A DNA stretch of 48,276 nucleotides from Flavobacterium psychrophilum DSM 3660 = ATCC 49418 (lineage in GTDB: Bacteria > Bacteroidota > Bacteroidia > Flavobacteriales > Flavobacteriaceae), in NCBI RefSeq assembly GCF_002217405.1, contig NZ_MUHE01000025.1, positions 1 to 48,276 of the forward strand, written 5' to 3'. The position numbers and the translations under genes were made by a program. Under the pieces are notes generated by a model. The model saw only the letters and a list, made by a program, of their open reading frames with translations, did no database searches and had not been told where the DNA came from. Below are positions 44,558 to 48,276 of this stretch, one piece after another (the stretch's first letter is position 1; every line of letters begins with the position of its first letter).

Positions 44558-44697
44558 TTTTAGCCCCAATAGCAGTGAAAATCCTTTTGCTTTTTTCTTT
44601 AAAAAGCAAAAGATTGGAACAGATTGCTTCGCCAGTTCGCACTTTCAGGCTCGGGTGCGGGAAAAAGCTCCAGATTTTTCCTATCGTCGAAATGACA
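44558..44697. repeat. Flavobacterial TAGCCCC...AGCTCC intergenic repeat, interrupted
   Basis: TTAGCCCCAAT at 44560 and AAAGCTCC near 44665 match the two ends of a repeat I recall as abundant in Flavobacterium intergenic regions. Inside is a perfect 12-bp hairpin (CTTTTGCTTTTT at 44584-44595 pairing with 44601-44612, 5-base loop). Between the hairpin and the GGAAAA-AGCTCC end is an extra segment containing TTGCTTCGCCAGTTCGC, then the REP half-copy CGTCGAAATGACA at 44685. It looks like two repeat families nested in one spacer. Confidence 0.6.
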
Positions 44698-44730
44698 AAG
44701 AGGAATACTGACATTTTCAAACAAATCGAT

Positions 44731-44738
44731 TATATTTG
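44731..44738 (+). promoter_or_regulatory. -7 box of asnS
   Basis: TATATTTG matches TAnnTTTG, 29 bases before the asnS ATG. Confidence 0.5.
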
Positions 44739-44767
44739 CAATTATATATTACAATTATCAAAATAAA

Positions 44768-46204
44768 ATGAGACATACAAGAATTTTAGACTTACTAAAT
44801 AGCACAAAAACACTTCAAGAAGTAAATGTAAAAGGTTGGGTAAGAACTTTTAGAAACAATCAGTTTATTGCATTGAATGATGGCTCGACAATTCATAATA
44901 TTCAGTGTGTGGTCGATTTTGAAAATACCGCTGATGAAACACTAAAACGTATTACTACAGGAGCAGCAGTTTCGGTAACTGGTGCGCTTGTAGAAAGCCA
45001 AGGTGCTGGTCAGAAATATGAAGTTCAGGTTGTAAAATTAGAAATTCTTGGTGATTCTGATGCCGAAAAATTCCCAATACAACCTAAAAATAAACCCAGT
45101 TTAGATTTCTTGCGTGAAAATGCGCATTTGCGTGTGCGTACCAATATGTTTGGTGCTATTATGCGTGTGCGTTCGGTTTTGTCGTATGCAGTGCATAGTT
45201 ATTTTCAGGAAAAAGGTTTTGTATATGTAAATACGCCAATTATTACAGGTTCTGATGCCGAAGGTGCTGGAGAAATGTTTAAAGTAACCGCTTTGCCATT
45301 TGACAATACCCCAAGAACGGAAGACGGAAATGTAAATTATAAAGAAGACTTTTTTGGTAAAGAAACCAATCTAACCGTTTCAGGACAGCTAGAAGGCGAA
45401 ACTTTTGCCATGGCTTTGGGTCAGATATATACTTTTGGACCAACATTTAGAGCCGAAAATTCGAATACTTCTCGCCATTTGGCAGAGTTTTGGATGATCG
45501 AACCAGAAGTTGCCTTTAATGATTTGACTGATAATATGGATTTGGCCGAAGATTTTATTCAGTATGTCATAAAATATACGATAGATAAATGTTCAGACGA
45601 TCTTAAATTCCTAGAAAGTCGTTTGTTGGATGAAGAAAAATCGAAACCACAAGCAGAACGTAGTGAAATGGCTTTGCTAGAAAAACTAAATTTTGTTTTA
45701 GAAAACAATTTCAAACGGGTGTCTTATACCGAAGCGATTGATATATTAAGAGATTGTCCTCCAAATAAAAAGAAAAAATTCAATTACATTATTAACGAAT
45801 GGGGAGCGGATTTACAATCTGAACACGAACGTTATTTAGTCGAAAAACACTTCAAATGTCCTGTAATTTTGTTCGATTATCCAGCCAATATCAAAGCATT
45901 TTATATGCGTTTGAATGAAGACGGAAAAACAGTTCGTGCCATGGATATTCTTTTTCCAGGAATTGGAGAAATCGTAGGAGGCTCACAAAGAGAAGAACGT
46001 TTTGACGTACTTGTCGAAAAAATGAAAGCATTAGGAATAGATGAAGAAGAATTATGGTGGTATTTAGATACACGCCGTTTTGGAAGCGCAGTACACTCAG
46101 GTTTCGGACTTGGTTTCGAGCGTTTGGTTCTTTTTGTAACGGGAATGACAAACATTCGCGACGTAATTCCTTTTCCTAGAACACCAATGAATGCAGAATT
46201 TTAA
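44768..46204 (+). CDS. asnS: asparaginyl-tRNA synthetase
   Basis: Charges tRNA-Asn with asparagine. The 478-residue protein has an N-terminal OB-fold anticodon-binding domain (about 15-105, [13 protein letters not shown]) and a class II catalytic core: motif 2 [16 protein letters not shown] (about 238-253) and motif 3 [13 protein letters not shown] near the end. An insertion within the core (about 285-350) is typical of Bacteroidetes AsnRS. Length and motifs separate it from AspRS. rpoN follows after a 91-base hairpin-forming spacer. Confidence 0.95.
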   Translation: MRHTRILDLLNSTKTLQEVNVKGWVRTFRNNQFIALNDGSTIHNIQCVVDFENTADETLKRITTGAAVSVTGALVESQGAGQKYEVQVVKLEILGDSDAEKFPIQPKNKPSLDFLRENAHLRVRTNMFGAIMRVRSVLSYAVHSYFQEKGFVYVNTPIITGSDAEGAGEMFKVTALPFDNTPRTEDGNVNYKEDFFGKETNLTVSGQLEGETFAMALGQIYTFGPTFRAENSNTSRHLAEFWMIEPEVAFNDLTDNMDLAEDFIQYVIKYTIDKCSDDLKFLESRLLDEEKSKPQAERSEMALLEKLNFVLENNFKRVSYTEAIDILRDCPPNKKKKFNYIINEWGADLQSEHERYLVEKHFKCPVILFDYPANIKAFYMRLNEDGKTVRAMDILFPGIGEIVGGSQREERFDVLVEKMKALGIDEEELWWYLDTRRFGSAVHSGFGLGFERLVLFVTGMTNIRDVIPFPRTPMNAEF

Positions 46205-46218
46205 TTGAATGTTGATTT

Positions 46219-46274
46219 GGTTATTTGTTGATTTGCTTATTCGATTGACCAAATCCACAAATCCACAAATAACC
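46219..46274. repeat. long hairpin between asnS and rpoN
   Basis: GGTTATTTGTTGATTTG (46219-46235) and its complement at 46258-46274 pair at 16 of 17 positions around a 22-base loop. Short repeats of AAATCCACAAAT type lie in the right arm. There is no T tract, so it is a weak terminator at best; it may be an mRNA processing or stability element. Confidence 0.6.
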
Positions 46275-46295
46275 GAATAACCAAATAAACATCAC

Positions 46296-47762
46296 ATGTT
46301 AAAGCAGTTTCTAAATTTCAAATTATCTCAAAAATTATCTCCACAACAAATTCAGTTGATGAAGCTAATTCAATTGCCTACCCAAGCTTTTGAAGCCCGT
46401 TTGTTAGAAGAAATGAACGAAAATCCTGCATTAGAAGGCGGTGATGACCAAGAAGAAATTTACGAAAAAGATGAGTTTGATAATAATGACGATTACGATG
46501 AGTATGAAGACAATGATAGCATAGATTCTGGCGACATAAATATAGACGAGTATTTAAGTAACGACGAAACGCCAGATTACAAAACACAAGCCAATAATTA
46601 TAGCGATGATGATGATGAAAGAGAATCACCATTATCGGCACCAGTTAGTTTTCATCAAGATTTAATTAATCAACTAAACACCTTTATTTTAACAGACGAT
46701 CAGCGTAATATTGCAGAATTTCTTGTGGGAAGTATCGATGATATGGGGTATATAAGACGTACAATACAAGATATTGTAGATGATATGGCGTTTACCCAAG
46801 GTATTTATACCGATGAAAAAACGGTCGAAAAAATATTACATATTGTTCACGAATTAGAACCATCTGGCGTAGGCGCAAGAGATTTGCAAGAGTGCTTGTT
46901 GCTTCAATTGAAGCACAAAACGCCTACGGAATCTGTTGCATTAGCGATGAATATTATTCAAGATCAGTTTGAAGCTTTTACTAAAAAGCATTATGACAAA
47001 TTGATGTTAAAGTTTTCAGTTTCTCGAGAACAACTCAAAAACGGAATCGACGAAATTGAAAGGTTAAACCCAAAGCCAGGAGGCGCTTATACCGGAAGCA
47101 ACAAAATAACCGAACACGTGGTTCCTGATTTTGCTATAAAAATTATTGATGACGAATTAGAACTAACCTTAAACGGAAGAAATGCACCCGAACTTCATGT
47201 TTCGAAAGATTATCAAGACATGATGAAAACCTATAAGGATTCTAAAGACAAATCGAACGCACAGAAAGATGCCGTTCAGTTTATCAAACAAAAATTAGAT
47301 TCTGCAAAATGGTTTATCGATGCCATAAAACAACGTCAGGAAACATTATATGTTACAATGAATGCCATCATGCATTTTCAACAAGAGTATTTTCTTGATG
47401 GTGATGAGGCTAACTTAAAACCAATGATTCTTAAGGATATTGCCGATATGATAGGATTAGACATTTCAACTGTTTCCCGTGTGGCAAATAGCAAATATGT
47501 AGATACACCTTATGGTACAAAGCTAATTAAAGAGTTTTTTAGTGAAGCCATGACAAATGACCAAGGCGAAGAAGTTTCGACTATAGAAATTAAAAATATT
47601 CTTCAAACAGTTATTGCAGAAGAAGATAAGAACAAGCCGCTACCAGACGACCAATTGGCAGAAATATTAAAAGAAAAAGGCTATCCTATTGCCCGAAGAA
47701 CCATTGCTAAATATCGTGAACAGTTAGATATTCCTGTGGCGAGAATGAGAAAAAAAATGTAA
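46296..47762 (+). CDS. rpoN: RNA polymerase sigma-54 factor
   Basis: Alternative sigma factor that needs AAA+ enhancer-binding activators. The 488-residue protein has the N-terminal activator-interacting region (QKLSPQQIQLMKLIQLP), an acidic Asp/Glu-rich linker (about 48-110), a core-binding domain, an HTH (LDISTVSRVANSKYV) and the RpoN box ARRTIAKYRE at 466-475. All parts are present, so it should be functional. It may share the asnS transcript or use a promoter I could not see. Confidence 0.96.
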   Translation: MLKQFLNFKLSQKLSPQQIQLMKLIQLPTQAFEARLLEEMNENPALEGGDDQEEIYEKDEFDNNDDYDEYEDNDSIDSGDINIDEYLSNDETPDYKTQANNYSDDDDERESPLSAPVSFHQDLINQLNTFILTDDQRNIAEFLVGSIDDMGYIRRTIQDIVDDMAFTQGIYTDEKTVEKILHIVHELEPSGVGARDLQECLLLQLKHKTPTESVALAMNIIQDQFEAFTKKHYDKLMLKFSVSREQLKNGIDEIERLNPKPGGAYTGSNKITEHVVPDFAIKIIDDELELTLNGRNAPELHVSKDYQDMMKTYKDSKDKSNAQKDAVQFIKQKLDSAKWFIDAIKQRQETLYVTMNAIMHFQQEYFLDGDEANLKPMILKDIADMIGLDISTVSRVANSKYVDTPYGTKLIKEFFSEAMTNDQGEEVSTIEIKNILQTVIAEEDKNKPLPDDQLAEILKEKGYPIARRTIAKYREQLDIPVARMRKKM

Positions 47763-47811
47763 TCACCATAATTTACAGCAACACTTATTTTAAACTACAA
47801 CATTAGATCTT

Positions 47812-48182
47812 ATAAGTCTTGAACATCCTTTGGTAAAATTAGCAGATGGGGTTTCTTAGCAGAAAATAGAGTTTGAGTTTCAAGCTTTGTATTCAAATCA
47901 AGAGCCTGTATTCCAATTAGAAAAATAGCAGGGGATATTACTTTTAAAAGAAATGTTTGAAGAAAGTGACGAATCTGTTGTGTAGCGTTGGATTAAGAAC
48001 GCTTACGGGCAATATTTTACGGGTGAAAATTTCTTTTAAACCAAGAAACAATAGAGCCAACAATATCGCATCTAAAAAGAAATTACACTTTGGGTTTAAA
48101 CTTGCTCAAAGTTCTGACCAGAGATATTCATCATGCACTTTTATCAGGGATTGGCTACAATCTAAAAATGAGATATAAGTAA
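47812..48182 (+). pseudogene. IS5-like transposase remnant with internal deletion
   Basis: The first part (47812-48036) encodes an IS5/IS1182-like N-terminus: ISLEHPLVKLADG, later GILLLKEMFEESDESVV and RWIKNAYGQYFTGE. It carries three in-frame TAG stops at 47857, 47926 and 47983. After a frame change, 48042-48182 encodes the family's C-terminus: IEPTISHLKRNYTLG and IHHALLSGIGYNLKMRYK, ending in TAA. The catalytic middle, roughly 200 or more residues, is missing. It is an old remnant. The rest of the segment from 47763 to the window end has no gene I can support. Confidence 0.75.
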
Positions 48183-48254
48183 ATGAAAGTACAAATAGTT
48201 TTTTGTTTCGAATTTTTAAGTTGTGTTTTCTAAATGTATTTTTAAAAATAAATA

Positions 48255-48274
48255 TAATACCAATTTATCTTTAA
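48255..48274. repeat. right arm of window-end inverted repeat
   Basis: Reverse complement of positions 1-20 at 19 of 20 bases. It lies 72 bases past the IS5-like remnant, at the very edge of the window. Confidence 0.6.
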
Positions 48275-48276
48275 AA

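Noticed and set aside
44584..44612. Perfect 12-bp hairpin as terminator of the MMPL gene
   Set aside because: No T tract follows on either strand; it is better explained as part of the intergenic repeat.
44488..44766. 92-codon ORF after the MMPL gene
   Set aside because: It reads through the intergenic repeats and has no protein-like features.
47957..48178. 73-codon ORF at the right end
   Set aside because: The frame is not that of the IS5-like homology on either side of the deletion.
1..48276. CRISPR array, prophage or integrative element
   Set aside because: No regularly spaced repeats, phage structural genes, integrase or relaxase were seen.

Overview
The window looks like a chromosomal stretch (or a whole draft contig) of a low-GC Bacteroidetes, most likely Flavobacterium or a close relative. 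The evidence is the codon bias, the TAnnTTTG-type -7 boxes, the DarA/DarB pair and an ammonia-lyase I recognise as very close to the F. johnsoniae tyrosine ammonia-lyase. Both ends lie in degenerate insertion-sequence remnants. The outermost ~20 bases of the two ends are inverted copies of each other (19/20), as expected if an assembly broke at a repeat.

Layout. 1-705: IS982-family transposase remnant. 706-790 (-): tRNA-Ser(GGA). 844-3818 (-): housekeeping operon tatD, PlsC-like acyltransferase, ansA. 3937-5190 (-): halogenase-like FAD enzyme, divergent from the pigment operon. 5289-40704 (+): a flexirubin-type (aryl polyene plus dialkylresorcinol) pigment cluster. 40901-47762 (+): dusB, an RND/MMPL-family protein, asnS and rpoN, separated by palindromic repeats. 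47812-48182: IS5-like transposase remnant with its middle deleted.

Pigment logic, inferred from family knowledge. Tyrosine ammonia-lyase makes 4-coumarate and the PaaK-like ligase activates it. Two ACPs, intact ketosynthases, a ketosynthase/chain-length-factor-like pair, a FabG-like reductase and hotdog dehydratases extend it to an aryl polyene. DarB and DarA build the dialkylresorcinol. The ester joining the halves could be made by any of several acyltransferase candidates: LpxL-like, BtrH-like, C45-type or the PlsC domain of an MMPL fusion. CrtI-like and halogenase-like flavoproteins may tailor the product. An ABC exporter, LolA-like protein, lipoproteins, a beta-barrel protein and the MMPL fusion suggest delivery to the outer membrane.

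The most interesting point is that two unrelated accessory modules sit inside this operon, each at a gene junction, in the operon's orientation and preceded by its own promoter-like box. One is a DarTG toxin-antitoxin pair (17528-19190). The other is a two-gene cassette of an ABC/AAA-type ATPase and a small PD-(D/E)XK nuclease-like protein (23868-25579), which I do not recognise as a named system and propose as a candidate defence module.
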